A stretch of DNA of 64,000 nucleotides from Tetradesmus obliquus (GCA_030272155.1 CP126194.1:5943501-6007500); one strand, 5' to 3'. Numbered from the stretch's first letter, positions 1 through 13,124 are shown. A program made the numbers and translations. The notes: generated by a model not told the origin, from the letters alone.

Positions 1-41
1 CGTGCGCGGCAACAGGGCAGGCGTTTCTGGCAAGCAAGATG

Positions 42-100
<59 letters not shown>

Positions 101-1498
101 TAGCTGCCGGATCCAGCTGGCAAATGTAACAGCAAATGACAACGCAGCGTCCCTTGCGGGAGGTGTGCTGTACACAAGCACACCAAAAGCCTTGCAGCTG
201 GCAACAGCAGTTGCCGGCAGCAGCAGTGACGGCAGCAGCAGCAGCAGCAGCAGTGTGCAGCCAGCCAGCAGTGAGCAGCAGCAGCTGCTGCTGCAGCAGC
301 TGGCTGCTGACAACTCAGCAGGCGGCGGCAGCTCCCAGAATCGGGACAGCTACAGATCAGGAGCAGCATCAGCTCCTGTGCGGCTGTCACTGCTGCAGGA
401 TGCAGACCTTCGCAGCATGGCATCACCGCCTGGTAACGGCAGGTCCCTCCTGCAGCAGCAGCAGCAGCAGCAGGGTGTAGAGTTTGCTACCTTGGACAGC
501 AGCAGCAGCAGCAGATCTGGCCGGCGGCTGCAGCAGTTTGGAGGCAGGGGCTTCATCAGCAACCTGGGCATTGCCTCTGAGAACACCATCCGCTCAGCAT
601 CAGAAGCTGTCGACGCAACCTCTGCAGGTGAGGCGGCTGGGGCTGGCATGTTTGTCCTTGCATCATCATGCTGTTTTAACTTCATATGCTGTTCTGGCAG
701 TGCACTTCACCTTCCTCATGCTTCTCCAACCTTCAAACATGTCTAGCAGCCAATTGCACCCAGAACTTGACTGCTGTGCTGTTCCTGCTGTTGTTACGAC
801 CACTGTAACAGGCGTTACATTGGACCCTGTATGTCCAGCCCTGGGTGCCACAGTGCTGGAGGCAGCCCTGGTCTCAGTCGACAGGTTTCAGGTCTTTGGC
901 CTGCCTGTGCACAGCCTGGACCAATTCAACTCCCAAGTCACTAGAGGCCCCGGCAGCGACTGGACAGTAGCACTGCAGCAGCCGCAGCTGATGGCACTAA
1001 GTAGCCAGACAGACAGCAGCAGCAGCAGCAGCAATGAAGGGCCGCTGGTGCAGCTGTTGAGTGCTGCAAGGGGCAGGCTGTCTGGTGGCCAGGTTGTGCT
1101 TGAGGGGCTGAGCATTGCTGCTCCGCCTGGCAGTGAGCTGAGCATGCAACTGACGGCAAGGTCCATGCAAGCCGGCGCAAACCAAGTGAGTGATGCACCT
1201 GGCATGCACCATGGTTGACAGACATATATAGACATGGGTACATTGCAGAATGGTGGTGCGTGCTTGAGTAGGAATGCAGATTGGTCGGTGCCAGAAGATT
1301 GTTGCATTGCATCTGCGGAATGCGAGATGCAGTGCTCGCGATATTAATCTGAGCTCATGCTGGGAGAACTCAGGTGGATAACGGTAATGGGGTTCTGAAC
1401 GAGTGTTGCTGCTGCTGCTGCTGCCTGCAGGCTCTGTCCACAGGCATCGTCGTGCGTGTGCGGCCCTGCCTACCTGGCCAGACAGCCGTCTTCAGCAA

Positions 1499-1542
<44 letters not shown>

Positions 1543-3093
1543 CCACGCCTGAGACGTGCTACCTGTGTGCAGCACCTTCCTTCAGCTTCACAGCATACGC
1601 CAACAGCAGTAGCAGCATTAGCACTGGATCAAGCAGCAGCAGCAGCAGTAGGCGTTCTGCCGCTCGCAACCAGATCGCGCCGGCTCAGCAAGCCAGGTTT
1701 GGCGCAGCGCCAGCAACAGGTGCCTGCCAGCGCTGCCCACCCCACGGACTCTGCATTGCAGGCATGGTGATTCCCACGCAGGGCTGCTACCAGCCGCACC
1801 CCCGCAGTGCAGCGATTTGGCCCTGCCCACATACTAAGGCTTGCAGCCGGGATGCCAATGCAGTGGCGAATCTGCAGGGGTACCAGTGTGCGATCCGAGG
1901 GGTGCTGGATGCTTCGCAGATTGATGCGCGGCCGTTTGTGGCGCTGCAGTGCAGCAAGGGCTACTGGGGACCCTTCTGCAGGTGCGTGTGTTTTTGAGAG
2001 TGCACATGCGTGCTTGCACGTGTGACCTGTATTGTTGCAGCTACTGCGACTGGTGGCAGGTGTTAGTGTGGGTGGATGCATGGGAATTCATAGCAGCAGA
2101 TGTGCCTTGCATGCGTGTGCATTTCGATGTCATGCTGTGCCGGGGTCAGGAAGAAGGCAGCTCTTGTGCAATATTTTACAGCCCAAAGCTGTGTCCGTGC
2201 TGTTCCTCCTTGCTGCCATGCCATGTACCTTGTGCAGCTCCTGCTACCGCCCCGGCCGTAACACCTGGCTGCAGCAGCCCGGGCAGCTCGGCCTCAACCT
2301 GCAGGAAAATAACAACATAAACCCCAAACCTCAGGCCTTGCGCACACAAGGCTACACCATCGCCAGCCGAGGCGTGTCCCTACCAATGCCCCAAACCATG
2401 GACTACAGCGAAGCATACGGCCGCAGCAGCGGCCGCTGCAGCAGGTGCCCCCATCTACTGCTGGCCTGGGTCGGCTTCCTGCTGGCGCGGCTTCTAGATC
2501 TGCTGATCATCTTGCTGCTAGCGCTGCTCTGGTCGCTGCTGGGTGCACTGGCAAACTCCCCTGCAGCCGCTGCACTGGACAAGCTGAAGCGGCAGCAGGC
2601 CAAGAGCTTGCGGTTTGGTGATCGCGCGCTGATGTCCAAGGTTTCGACCACGCTGCGCCACGCCAGCAGTGAGCTAGTGAGGCAGGGCTCAATGCTGCTA
2701 AGCCCTAGATCGCTGTTGCTGCGGCGCACAGCGTCCGGAGCGATAAGTCCAGCTGCAGCAGCAGCAGCAGCAGCAACGGCTGGCAGATCTGGCAGCGGCC
2801 GGCAATCCTTGGACGGCAGCTTTGCCAGCGTCAGTGGCAACAATAACCACAGGAGCAGCAGCTTCAGCAACAATGGTGGATACAGCAGCCAGCGGCACAG
2901 CCAAGGAGGCGCACAGCATGCACAGCATGCTAAACCGCCCCCTCCTCCTAGGGTTTTGATCAGCAGTGCAAACAGCAGCCCGCAGCCAGGATCAATGCGC
3001 AGCGGCATGACAACACCCTCGCCCAACTGGCAGCAGCCACACGCGCTGCTGCAGATGCTGTCTTACCCGCCAGTGACACCTCCCACGCCACAT

Positions 3094-3157
<64 letters not shown>

Positions 3158-3577
3158 AGCAGCAGCAGCAGCAGCAGCTGCAGCATTGGGGCCTGCCGCC
3201 GCAGCAGTACCAGCCGCACCAGCTGTCGCCAGTGAACAGTGAGGAGGACGTTGCAAGCATCATGGCATCGCCGTTCGCAGCGTCACAGGCAAACATCGGG
3301 CAGCAGCAGCAGCCAGACCAGCAGCAGCAGCAGCAGGGGCAGCTGTTTGGGCAGCAACCCAGCAGTGGACAGACGCATGGCGCCCTGCAGCCTCCGTATG
3401 CAGGGCTGACCATAGATCCGCGGCAGCAGCAGCAGCAGCAGCAGCACTCACCGCTGCCACCCCCGCCGCCGCCACGGCAGCAGCAGCACCAGCAGCAGCA
3501 GCAACTGAGCAGCATGGGTAGCATGCATCAGTCACCTTTTGTGACGCATGCACTGCGCAGCCCCATGCCATCACCAT

Positions 3578-3609
<32 letters not shown>

Positions 3610-4631
3610 CCAAGCCCAATGCTGCTGCCAAGTCCGACGCTGCTGCCAAGCCCTACGCTGCTGCCAGGGGCCTTGCTTCCTGCAAGCCACCTGGCCTCAT
3701 CCAACAGCATAACCTGGTCGCAAGCTGTCAAGCTATTCAACCAGCAGCAGCAGCTGGCAGCGATCGGCAGCAGCAGCGGCATCAGGCCTTCAGCTGCCTT
3801 ATACTCCATCGGATCTGATGACGCAGCAAGTGGTGCGGCAGCAGCAGCAGCAGCAGCAGCAGATGCGGATCTAGATGCACTGCCCCCAGAGAAGCTTGCC
3901 CTGCTGCTGATTGCAGTGCGGCATATGGCTTGTCTGGCTCAGGTGCTGCTAGATGGAGCGCAGATCGCTGCACTGATCCTTACACAGGATCTGATGTTTA
4001 GGGTTCCAGCTTGGGCCGCGGTGGGGCTTTCTGCAGTGCTGCTGACTCAGCACAACACGTGGCAGTGGGTGGCGTTCGAGTGCTTGCTGCCGGGCATTAG
4101 TAAGGCGTCCGGTGTTGCAGTGCAGGCGATGGTGGTGATGATGCTGCCAGGTGGGTGGGTGGATAGGCAAATGCTGTGCATCCAGGCATGCACACACAAC
4201 ATGCGTTTGCGTTGAGCAGACTTGAGATGTGGATGGCATGTAGACTATCTGGCATTGCTTGCATACATGCATGTTCTATGGCAGGCTCGGTGCAGCAACA
4301 CAAATGCTCTGGATAGCGCAGTGTCGGTTGTTCCTGGTTTTCCAGTAGAGAGGGTTGTAGCAGTGTCGGTTGTTCCTGGTTTTCCTGTAGAGAGGGCTGT
4401 AGTATAGTATTGCTGACATACCTGACCATGCTCTTGTCTTGTCCTGCTTGTTCCTGCAGTACTGTACACTGCAGTGCTGCTGCTGGTCTTGACCCAGCTC
4501 AGAAAAGTGACCAGTTGCTGCAAGCCGCCGCCGCAGCAGCAGCAGCACTCCAGCAGCGGCAGCACCAGCTTAACTCAGGAGCAGCAGCAGAGCTTGCAGC
4601 AGTCGCAGCAGGCTCAGCTGAAGCTGCTACT

Positions 4632-4670
<39 letters not shown>

Positions 4671-4930
4671 CCAGCGGTCACCATCACTGACGCTGTCAGG
4701 ACAGCAGCAGCAGTCACGGCTGGATCAGCTGCCTCCTCCTGCTTTCTCAGGGGCTCACTCCCTGTCATTCGGCAACTCCCCCTTCCTTGGCAACGGCTTA
4801 GCCAATGGCAGCAGCAGCGCTCATGTCGATGCATACGGCAGCAGCAGTGGCGGCTTCGCTGATGCCAACGGCAACAGCAGCAGCGGCCTCACCAACAACC
4901 ACGGTGGCAGCAGCAGCAGCGCGAGCCCTA

Positions 4931-4962
<32 letters not shown>

Positions 4963-6336
4963 CAAGTCCCTGCAACAGACGACGTGTCACCATTTGTGAC
5001 GCACGGCCGCAGCGTAGCGCTGGCAGGACCCCTTGCCAGCATCGGCAGCGGGCTCAATGATGTGCTGCCTGCAGTGGATCAAAGCAGCAGCAGCGCAGCA
5101 CACTTGCAGCTGTCAGCTGGTGTCTCTGGGCCGATGACAGACTCGCCTTTTGCCTTTGCACTACCAGCTGGCGAGTCCACCAGCTACAGCAGCGCAGAAG
5201 CCAGCGGCAAGTCTCCTGCCTCAGCAGCAGCAGATCCAGCCAGCCGCCGGCGCCGGCACTGCACTTGGCTGCGCACGCTGTGGCTACTGCTGGCGCCGCA
5301 GCTACAGAACACATGGGCGCTGCTGGCCAGCTTGGCAGTAGCCGCAATGGCATACTGCTACACGCTGTTTAGCAGTGTGGTGGTCAGTGCTTTCAGCTGC
5401 ATGCCACTTGCAGGAAAGCCTACAGTACCGGGTGAAATCCTCCTGACTGCCCGAGTGTGGGTGCCAGACATGCAGCTGCAATGTTATGTAGGGCAACACA
5501 TGGCAGTGGCAGCGATGGCAGCATTCTTTGGTATCCCGATGCTCGCTGCATACTGGCTGCTGCTGATTGTGCTGGCCATGCCTAAGAAGGATAAGGCAAA
5601 TGCTGCTGCATCTGGAGGTGACAGCAGCAGCCAGCAAGCATATCCTCCAGCAGCAGCAGCAGCAGCAGCAGCGCCGCAGTATCCGCCGCAAAGCGGGCCG
5701 CACCCGTCAGCAGCAGCAGCTGCAGCAGCAGCGCAAGCAGCGTGGCAAGGCATGGCAGCACCTCCCAGCCGCATACCGCGCCTCATCTCTTGGTGGAAGT
5801 TGCGCATTGCTGCGCCGCTGCGGCGGCTCGCTGCTGCTGCTGTGCGGCCGGTCAGCAAGCTGATGCTTGCTTGCCAGCGCGTTGCAGATGGCAAAGGAGT
5901 GAGCGGCTCCCAATGTGTGGGGTTAAATGTGTGGAATCAGGAGTACCGCTGGTGGTGGATGTGCCTAAGGGAGGTTGTAAAGCTAGCTGTGCTCATCACT
6001 GTAGTGGTGAACAGCATGCATGCGAGCTACATCCAGGCGCCGCTGGTGCTGCTGCTGGTGCTGCTGGCAGCGGTGCTGATCTGGAAGCTGCAGCCGGGCT
6101 GCAGCACCAGCATGAATTGGCTGCTGTATGTGATGTACTGCCTGTGGCAGGTATTGGCACTGCTGGTGCTAGTGCTGGCTGTGCCGGGTGTGAATGCGGC
6201 AGCGTTTGGTGGTGTGCTGCTTGCGCTGCTGTGTGTGGTGATGGCCAATGCGTTTGTGACGCTGGGGTCGCTGGTGTGGCGTTGCGCGACCGCAGTTGCA
6301 CCAAGCACGAAACAGCTGCAGCAGCCGGAAGTGTGA
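1..6336 (+). CDS. Pmp-like, Cys-rich, multi-pass membrane protein (5' end outside window)
   Basis: Five exons with matching phases: 3-627 (frame open to the window edge), 701-1185, 1431-1981, 2238-4150 and 4460-6336, giving 1816 residues of a larger protein. The start of the visible part has an Asn-Ala/Gly-Gly repeat (NDNAASLAGGVLYT) like that of chlamydial-type Pmp beta-helix repeats. Exon 3 is Cys-rich (CQRCPPHGLCIAG, then GYWGPFC joined to SCYRPG), resembling the EGF/ephrin-receptor-like stalks of algal surface proteins. Hydrophobic helices follow near 2450-2560, 3895-4160, 4460-4500, 5270-5400, 5490-5580 and 5950-6290. Between them lie long poly-Gln, poly-Ser and poly-Ala loops encoded by CAG runs. 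The layout suggests an extracellular beta-helix and Cys-rich region anchored by a multi-pass C-terminal domain, possibly channel-like. The function is unknown. An ATG at 39 exists, but the open frame upstream of it argues for an internal Met. Confidence 0.72.
43..95 (+). repeat. (AGC)n coding microsatellite
   Basis: A nearly pure run of AGC triplets, read as poly-Ser in the first exon of the Pmp-like gene. Similar coding runs occur at 1501-1541 (poly-Ser), 3093-3180 (poly-Gln with CAA interruptions), 4631-4669 (poly-Gln) and 3837-3862 (poly-Ala). Confidence 0.9.
4319..4402 (+). repeat. 42-bp tandem duplication inside an intron
   Basis: Two head-to-tail 42-bp copies (4319-4360 and 4361-4402) differing at about two positions, in the last intron (4151-4459) of the Pmp-like gene. 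Each copy holds a pyrimidine-rich stretch followed by an AG, so the intron carries repeated pseudo-acceptor sites ahead of the real one at 4459. Confidence 0.85.
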
Positions 6337-8032
6337 GAGTGTGCGCTGAGCTGGCTGCACTGCGGTCACACTTTTATTGAGGAGTTGCGGAGTTGCCAGC
6401 TGGCTGTTGTGCAGCTGGTTTCTTTTCTGCAGGCTGCACTGAGCGTTGGTTGAGCTGGTGTTTTAGCTGGGTGCATAGCGGGATTGATGCAGCTTGTGCT
6501 TGGCGCCTTTTGCCGCACCAGCACTGCACATTACTAGGCATACGTACAGCGTGGCTTTTACTGATGCCGCTTTTTGACGAGAGAGATGCACAGCAATATG
6601 TACATACCAAGTGAAAAGTCAGCTTTATGGTTGCCTCAGGCCTGGTTGGGGACTTGGCTGGGTATCCAGGGTGTACAGGTATCTTTCTTATGCAGAACTC
6701 AAACAACTTGCGGATTTTGTGCATGCAGCGGGATTGCCAGCATGCGGCTGCAGCGCTCCATGCACATCATGTCTGTTAGCACGATGACTGCCCTGCTGCA
6801 GTGGCTTGTACTTCTGCCATGCTGCTAGGGCGCAGGAAGGGCCGACAGCCGGCGATCATCCACCTGCAGCGTTTTCCACAAGCAGCAGTGCATTGCACAC
6901 TATGGAAGCTGTGACATCTGGTTGACCAAGTATGGGTGTATTGTTTATGCCAGTATCTAATCTGATCTCACGGCTGTTCTGTCATGACAGGTGATCACCT
7001 GAGAAGACTTATGCACCATGCTTCGCCACTGCCTGTCACATGAGTAAAGCAGCACAAGCTAGATGCTGTGAAAGCTCGGTGCAGACGTTGAGCTCCCCTG
7101 CTGCTGGCTACAAACCAGTTTGACAAGTTGTGACACATTTGTGGTGTGATGTGTTGTGCTGTGGCGTAGTATGACAACTCACATCCTGCCGCACATCCAC
7201 CGGCATGGTCTGTTGTGTAGCCGGCAGGGTGACAATGGTTGCTGCCAGCAACCGCCCAGTGGCGGGGTACAAGAGCACTGTTGAACACGCCCTTGGCTGC
7301 TGGTGTGTCGCGCTTTGCTCACAATGGGTGTGCCTGAAGCTTACGTAGCCCTATCATTGCACACATCGTGCGTTGATTGCTGCGTGAGCATTGAGCACCG
7401 TGTTGCACGCTCAACGCTTTTGACGTGTGTGCCTGCAGGCACAGGTGTGCAGCATTGACCCATGCACAGCAGCCTGCTGCATGCTGTTGGTTGTTCAGGT
7501 TCGCGCAGTGAGGTGACCATCGAATAATTCACGCATATCCATCGTTACAGCTTGTTTCCAAGCACCTGGCTCTGTCCATGTTGTCTAACATTGCCTGGTA
7601 AGTTTGCGTGCACAGCACTGCAGATGACCCCCCTGCCTAGGTAGGTCTCCTGCTGACAGGGTGATGCTAGGTCCGCAGATACTGGGCAGAGTAGCCTGCG
7701 AGGTTCAACTGGACACAGATTGGCTCATGTGAGGTTGTCCGGTCAGCAGGCATGCCAGCAAGTCATCAAGCCGTTTAGGGTTTGTCATGTCACCCTGATG
7801 ATGCAGGGGCACTGGACCGCACTTAGATGGTTGAACATGGTTTCATACGATGACCTAACACCTCACATTTGCTTCAAAGACATGCAGCCGCAACAAACTA
7901 TCGAGCTTGCTCGTGTGAGGCTCTTAGTCAGGCTTTGCTAAGGTTGCAGCCGAGGCACGCTTTCGCCATTCCAGCTGACAAACTTATCTTTCAAACCAAT
8001 ATACAAAGCTAGTTGCATACAAACAAGACACC
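6337..8032. other. Intergenic, no gene supported
   Basis: 1.7 kb between the Pmp-like gene and the first F-box gene. Open frames are short, lack splice-compatible partners and show no recognisable domain. The composition is less CAG-rich than the flanking exons. It presumably holds the 3' UTR of the first gene and the promoter of the next. The start codon at 8033 sits in a good context (ACACCATGG). Confidence 0.6.
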
Positions 8033-9995
8033 ATGGTGCTGACACCAGCAGCAGCTTCTGCTCCTGCATCCCTGCACGACTGGCCCCTGGATTTGGTCCG
8101 TTTACTCATCGGCGAGCTCCCCAGACAAGTTCTGCCGACTCTCAGGCTCGTCAGCAGAACTTTTGCCATGTGCATCTCGGCCAGCATAACCTCCCTGGAC
8201 ATCAAGGCCTGGCCGCAGCAGCAACAGCAGCAGCAGCAGCAGCAAGCGCATAGCCCAGGCTCCCCTGGTAGCCTCAACAATACAGCAGATGCAGTCCAAC
8301 ATCACCAGCGGCTGCAGTGCGTCACCAGGCTGGAAGTCAACAGCCCCGAGATGCGATTGGAGCACTGGGCGCAGCTTCACAGCATCACCAGCCAGCTGCC
8401 ACTGCTGCAGCACATCCGTATCCACAGCAGGATGGCCAAGGGCGCCCCACTCGCAACAAAAGGCATCACTGCTGCGTGTGCAGCAGCGCTGTCAAGCCTC
8501 ACTCGGCTGGACATGCCTGGCGCAGTGTTCAACATCAATGTGCCGCAGCAGGTGCAGCTGCCTGCGCTGCGTGCAGCCAGCTTTGGCGTAGTGCTGGGCA
8601 CAGACAAGCTGGCCGCTTTTGCGCCACACTTGCAGCAGGTATGTAAGCAATAGCCTGTGTGCTTTTGATCTTGGACATCAACAGCAGCAGTACCCATGTC
8701 CGTGCAGTTGTACAGCTGTATGATTCACAGCAGGCTTGGCTTCCCAGTGCCTGCTTGCTGCTTGTACAGGCCACTGCCTGCATGCCAGCAGCTGCACTGC
8801 CTGGCTTCATACGCAGCATCCCTATGTTTTGATGTGTGTGCCCTTCCTGCAAGCCAATGAGTGGTGCCTGCCTGCTTGTGCAACCTCCTGCACTGCTTCT
8901 TCCCGTCTACAACTCCGCTACTCATCTTCTCCCTGCTGCCTGTCTCTGCTCCTGCACCTGCAGCTGTACTGTGACCACCTGCAGATAGACTGCCAGCAAG
9001 GAGGGCCCTACCATGCAGCCATGCCCAGTGTGACACACCTGGGGGCTAGCCGGGTGTTCAAGCACAGCGTGGGACACTTTGCCCTCACACCAGCAGCAGC
9101 AGCAGCAGATGCTGCTGCTGCCGTGCCTGAAGGCAGCAAAATAGCAGCAGCAGCAGCAGGTGCAGCAGCAGATGCCGCTGGCCCGCTTGCATGGACCCCA
9201 CCATTCCCAAACCTGCGCGTGCTGTGCAAGATGCCCCAGGGAGTAACCTATAACAGCTATGACGCAGTCAGCGCACTAGCGGGCCTCTGTGCGCTGACGG
9301 CTGTCCGAGGTTGTGGCCGCTTCAGAGACACGCACATCTGGCGCCAGCTGGCGCAGCAGCAGCAGCTGCGGCTGCTGCAGCTGCACGACCAGTATGGCGT
9401 GTCAGCATTCCAGGGGGTGAGTCAGCTGACGCAGCTGCAGGCGCTGCGGCTTACTGGCAGTTGTGCGGGTGAGAATGCCTCGCTGCTGCTGCAGCAGGTG
9501 TGTCAGCTGCCTAGCTTGCAGGAACTGGCAGTGCCAGCAGAGCTGCTGTGTAAGCGCTGCTGCCCAGATGTGCATGCCAGTGGGGCGTTGCAGCAGGTGT
9601 GCAGGCTGCGTGGGCTGCAGCAGCTGCTGTTTGTGCAGCTGCAGCCGGGATATGACTATCCACATGCTGATGCTGTTCAGGAGGGGCTGGCAGCTCTCAA
9701 GCAGGTGGCAGCAGCAGCAGCAGCAGCAGCAGCTGCTGCAGCAGCAGCGAGAGGTGTGGATGCTGGGGACTATGGCGGCAGTTGCAACGGCACTTGTGCA
9801 GCGAGCTGGAGAGACAGGAGCAGCGCTCAGGTTTGCACACAGCAGCAGCAGCAGCATGTCCTGCAAGTACAGATCAGCATAGAGCAGAATGATGTGGAGG
9901 AGCCAGCTTGGAAGTGCACGCATCAGAGCACTGACAGTGTGTGGGGCGTGTATGCACACAGCAACCGGTTGCCGACACAGCACCTGCCATCATGA
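8033..9995 (+). CDS. F-box/LRR-like protein, paralogue 1
   Basis: Two exons, 8033-8638 and 8964-9995 (phase 0 junction), 545 residues. Residues about 14-60 resemble an F-box (WPLDLVRLLIGELP, then LRLVSRTF), the Skp1-binding module of SCF ubiquitin ligases. The rest is Leu-rich with irregular LRR-like strands (LPLLQHIRI, LTRLDMPG, LTQLQALRLTGSC, LPSLQELAVP). Poly-Gln (about residue 63) and poly-Ala runs interrupt the fold. The C-terminus ends with a short motif, SVWGVY, that recurs in the neighbour as GVWGEY. A substrate-receptor role is inferred from the family. The gene is followed head-to-tail by a clear paralogue at 10882-13124, whose intron lies elsewhere. The product is probably cytosolic or nuclear, as no signal peptide is seen. 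Confidence 0.75.
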
Positions 9996-10881
9996 GCATG
10001 TCTGTTGGTGGGCTGCTTGACGCAGGGTATGACAGCATGCCTGATGCTTGTCCATCAAGACATTTGAGTACGCAACATGTTGCATTGTGCTGTGCAAAGT
10101 GTCTATACCTGCAATACTTGTTAATGTTGTGCCAGCAGCAGCGCGTGTGGCTGCTGCGCTGTGTGCTGCAAGTGATGAACAGTAATAGCTTGCCAGAAGG
10201 GATTCATTGACACCGTGCCTGCAATCATTTGCCCCGTATTCAAGTGCAACTGGTGCAGCATAAATCACATGCATGTGTACGGCAAGCTCAGCAGTGCTGT
10301 GAGCTCCTTGAGTCATGCTGGCACTAGCGCGGCGGTACCGCTGCCGCCATTGGTTAATCCAAGAGTGCGCTATCTACATGCAAGGGCGCTGCTGTTTCAG
10401 TGCTTCTCTTCTTCTGTGCTGATTTCCTCGGACACTGTTGGACGTGGGCGCCGAATCCGCTGACCTGCCTGCACCAACAGTGCCTCACTGGTTGACTGGG
10501 CGATGCAGCAAGCGGTGAGCGGAAGGCCACCTGTACAGTAGGTGAATTGACGACTGTTTTCGATATCAGCAAGCAAATTAGATGAACCACTTGTGTCTTT
10601 TTTTATGAAACTCCTGCCACCGATTCACCAAGGACACGAGCTCGAATGCAGCTTCCACACGCCATCCAAGGTTGTTGCAGCGGGTAGATATCTACCATAT
10701 GCAGTCAGACCTGGCCCTTGCGAAGCAGAGACGCTTGTACACCAACCATACCCTGCTTTGCTGCACCTGACGCTCATTAACTAGTGTTATCACAAGACGA
10801 TTTGGCGTGTGCAAGCCATTTGCGACAGCTCTATTAGTGCCGCAGAGAAAAACATTAGCATTAGTGAAACACTCTGCTTAG
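9996..10881. other. Intergenic between the F-box paralogues
   Basis: About 0.9 kb with no supported gene. It must contain the 3' UTR of the first F-box gene and the promoter of the second. No clear repeat of the coding region is seen here. Confidence 0.6.
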
Positions 10882-13124
10882 ATGCTACAAGTGCCAGCAG
10901 ATCCCTTCAGGGCGCTGATTGCCCACTGCTTGGGCAGCAGCAGGCCACTTCTCAATGCCCGATCCTCGCACGCGCCCGAGAGCGATGTAAAGGATGCCAA
11001 GCGTGATTCAGAGGTCGACATCGCCCTTCCAAGTGACCTGCTAGAGCTCATCGTGCAGCATCTCCCGCGATCAGACCATGCCGCTGCAAGGCTTACCTGC
11101 CGCGACATGGAGAAGCTCATCGCACCCATGCTTCGCATGCTCTTCATCAAGGACTGGGACATCAGCATCAGCACAGTGAGTTTTATGTATGCGATCGACG
11201 TGCGTTCTGCAGCAAATTTCCCGGCACACGTATTGCCCGTGCGTTCTGCAGCAAATTTCCCGGCCAGTGCTGCTCAACCACGGCAACCGCTTGTGATACA
11301 GCGCGTTTACTGCATAGGTGTCCAGGCGTTGAGCTGGAGACGTCTAAGCATACAAACTACATTGATTTTTGATAGGGTAGTTTAGATTTCGGCCAGCGGC
11401 TGCCTGCTGCTTCCAGAGCAAGTGTGTGCAGCTGCTCAGCAGCACTGCTGTGCATGCAAGCGCTGTAGCAGCTTGCAAAGAGGCGTCAATATACTAAACG
11501 TGGGGTTCTAGTTGCGTTTCAGTAGAGATTGTAGGCAATTCGATTATTAAAACAGTCAAAGGATTGTGCGGTACCGCTGCTGGGTCAGTCCGAAACTGCA
11601 TCGTAGTCCAAGGCCCTGGCAGCAGGGTATGCTGTTGCTGGTGGAGCCGCACGCAGTCTCCACCCTTTTATTTGCTTAGATCCTGTCTATATGGCACTTC
11701 TGATGTCCTCCTGCAAAGCCACGGCCTTCCAGTCACACATGTCAAATTACCTTGGACCACCCAGCATTGATGGTATCCTCACCCTGCCTCCCTGCTGCCG
11801 CTCCTGCTGCCTCCCCCGCTTGCAGGAATCAGCCACAGCAGCCAAGCCAGGCGTTTCCTGCAAGTGGGCGCATGTGCAGCACCTCGACCTGCTGACAGAG
11901 CCGCAGTGGCCTCTCCTGCAAGCGGCCATCTCCCGCCTGCCCAACCTCACCCACCTGCGCATCAACACCCACCTAGATGAGCGCCTGCCAGCTTCTTTTA
12001 TTGCATCAGGAGCGCTGGCAGGCCTCACACGGCTTGACCTGGGCAGGGCAGATGCAGTGCTGCCTCCCGGCATGCAGCTGCCAAAGCTGCTGGCACTTAG
12101 TTTTGGCGGCTGCTATGGCCGCAGCGCTGCAGCCATCTCAGTGTTTGCTCCCAATCTGCAGGAGCTGTTCTGCGAGCGGCTGTCATTCACAGCAACAGAT
12201 GACGCCTACCTGCCGCATGTCACGCACTTTGGAGCCTGCCACATGTACGTCAGCTGCAGCGCGAGCAAGTGGGCAGGCCAGCGCAGCAATGCCATCAGCA
12301 GCAGCAGCCATGCATCTGGCAATGTAGCGCAGCTGCAGCCGCTGCTGCCTAGCCTGCGGGTGCTGTACAGGCTCCCAGAGATCAGCGCAACAGAAGGAGC
12401 TCAGCCGCTGTTGGACCTTGCTTCTCCGGCTTTCCTGCAAGCAGTAAAGGGCATCGGTGGCCTGCGCAACAACCCGCTGCTGCAGCAGCTGCAGCAGCTG
12501 ACGCAGCTCACGCGCCTGGCCCTGCACAGCCAGCTGTCCTCAGGGCTTGCAGGATTTGCAGGAGTTGTTACTTTGACCAGCTTGCAGGCAGTACGTTTGA
12601 CTGGCAGCTGCAGCAGCCGCGGCGGCGCAGATGCAGCAGCAATCCTGTCAGAGCTGCGGCAGCTGCCAAAGCTGCAAGAGGTTGCACTGCCAGTGGAGCT
12701 GCTGTGCAGCAGTTGCTGCCCTGAGGCAGCAGATGCGCTGTACCAGCTTGCAGGAAAGCGGGGCATGCAGCGCCTGGTGTTCTTGCAGCTGGCTGCATGC
12801 GGCCCCATGGTAGAACGCCCTCACAGGCGGCTGATCGGCTGCGAGTGCCCTCACAGCCAGTGCTGGCCTGCTGGCCTTGCATTAGTGGAGGCAGCTGCTG
12901 CTGCAGCAGCAGCACTGGCAGGCTCATCTGCAGCGACAGGCGCTAGTGCGAGTAGCCAGTGCAACCGGCAGCAGCTGCAGCAGCAGCAGCAGCAGCGGTG
13001 GCTGGTTGTCGAGGTGGAGGCTGGCGAGGTGTGGATGGGCCGCCATGCATGGGCTGCAAAGCAGGATGATGCGAGTGGGGCTAGTGGCGTGTGGGGCGAG
13101 TACGGCCCAGCTGGCGAGTGGTGA
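10882..13124 (+). CDS. F-box/LRR-like protein, paralogue 2
   Basis: Two exons, 10882-11175 and 11826-13124 (phase 0), 530 residues. The F-box-like segment lies in exon 1 (IALPSDLLELIVQHLP, then AARLTCRDMEKLI). Exon 2 holds LRR-like strands (LPNLTHLRI, LAGLTRLDLG, LTRLALHSQL, LTSLQAVRLTGSC, LPKLQEVALPVELLC). Several blocks match the upstream gene closely: FAPNLQELFCERL against FAPHLQQLYCDHL, and LQAVRLTGSC against LQALRLTGSC. Both end near a Trp-Gly motif after a poly-Ala or poly-Gln region. The pair is therefore a tandem duplication. The 650-bp intron interrupts the gene where paralogue 1 is continuous, and paralogue 1's intron is absent here. Function is inferred only from the F-box: a candidate SCF substrate adaptor. 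Confidence 0.75.
11199..11264 (+). repeat. 39-bp tandem duplication in an intron
   Basis: A segment beginning CGTGCGTTCTGCAGCAAAT at 11199 recurs at 11238, in the intron of the second F-box gene. The second copy is truncated. The copies are almost identical over 27 bp, so the event looks recent. Confidence 0.85.

Noticed and set aside
3093..3524. Long poly-Cys, poly-Leu and poly-Ala frames opposite the CAG runs
   Set aside because: Shadows of the CAG repeats on the other strand and in other frames.
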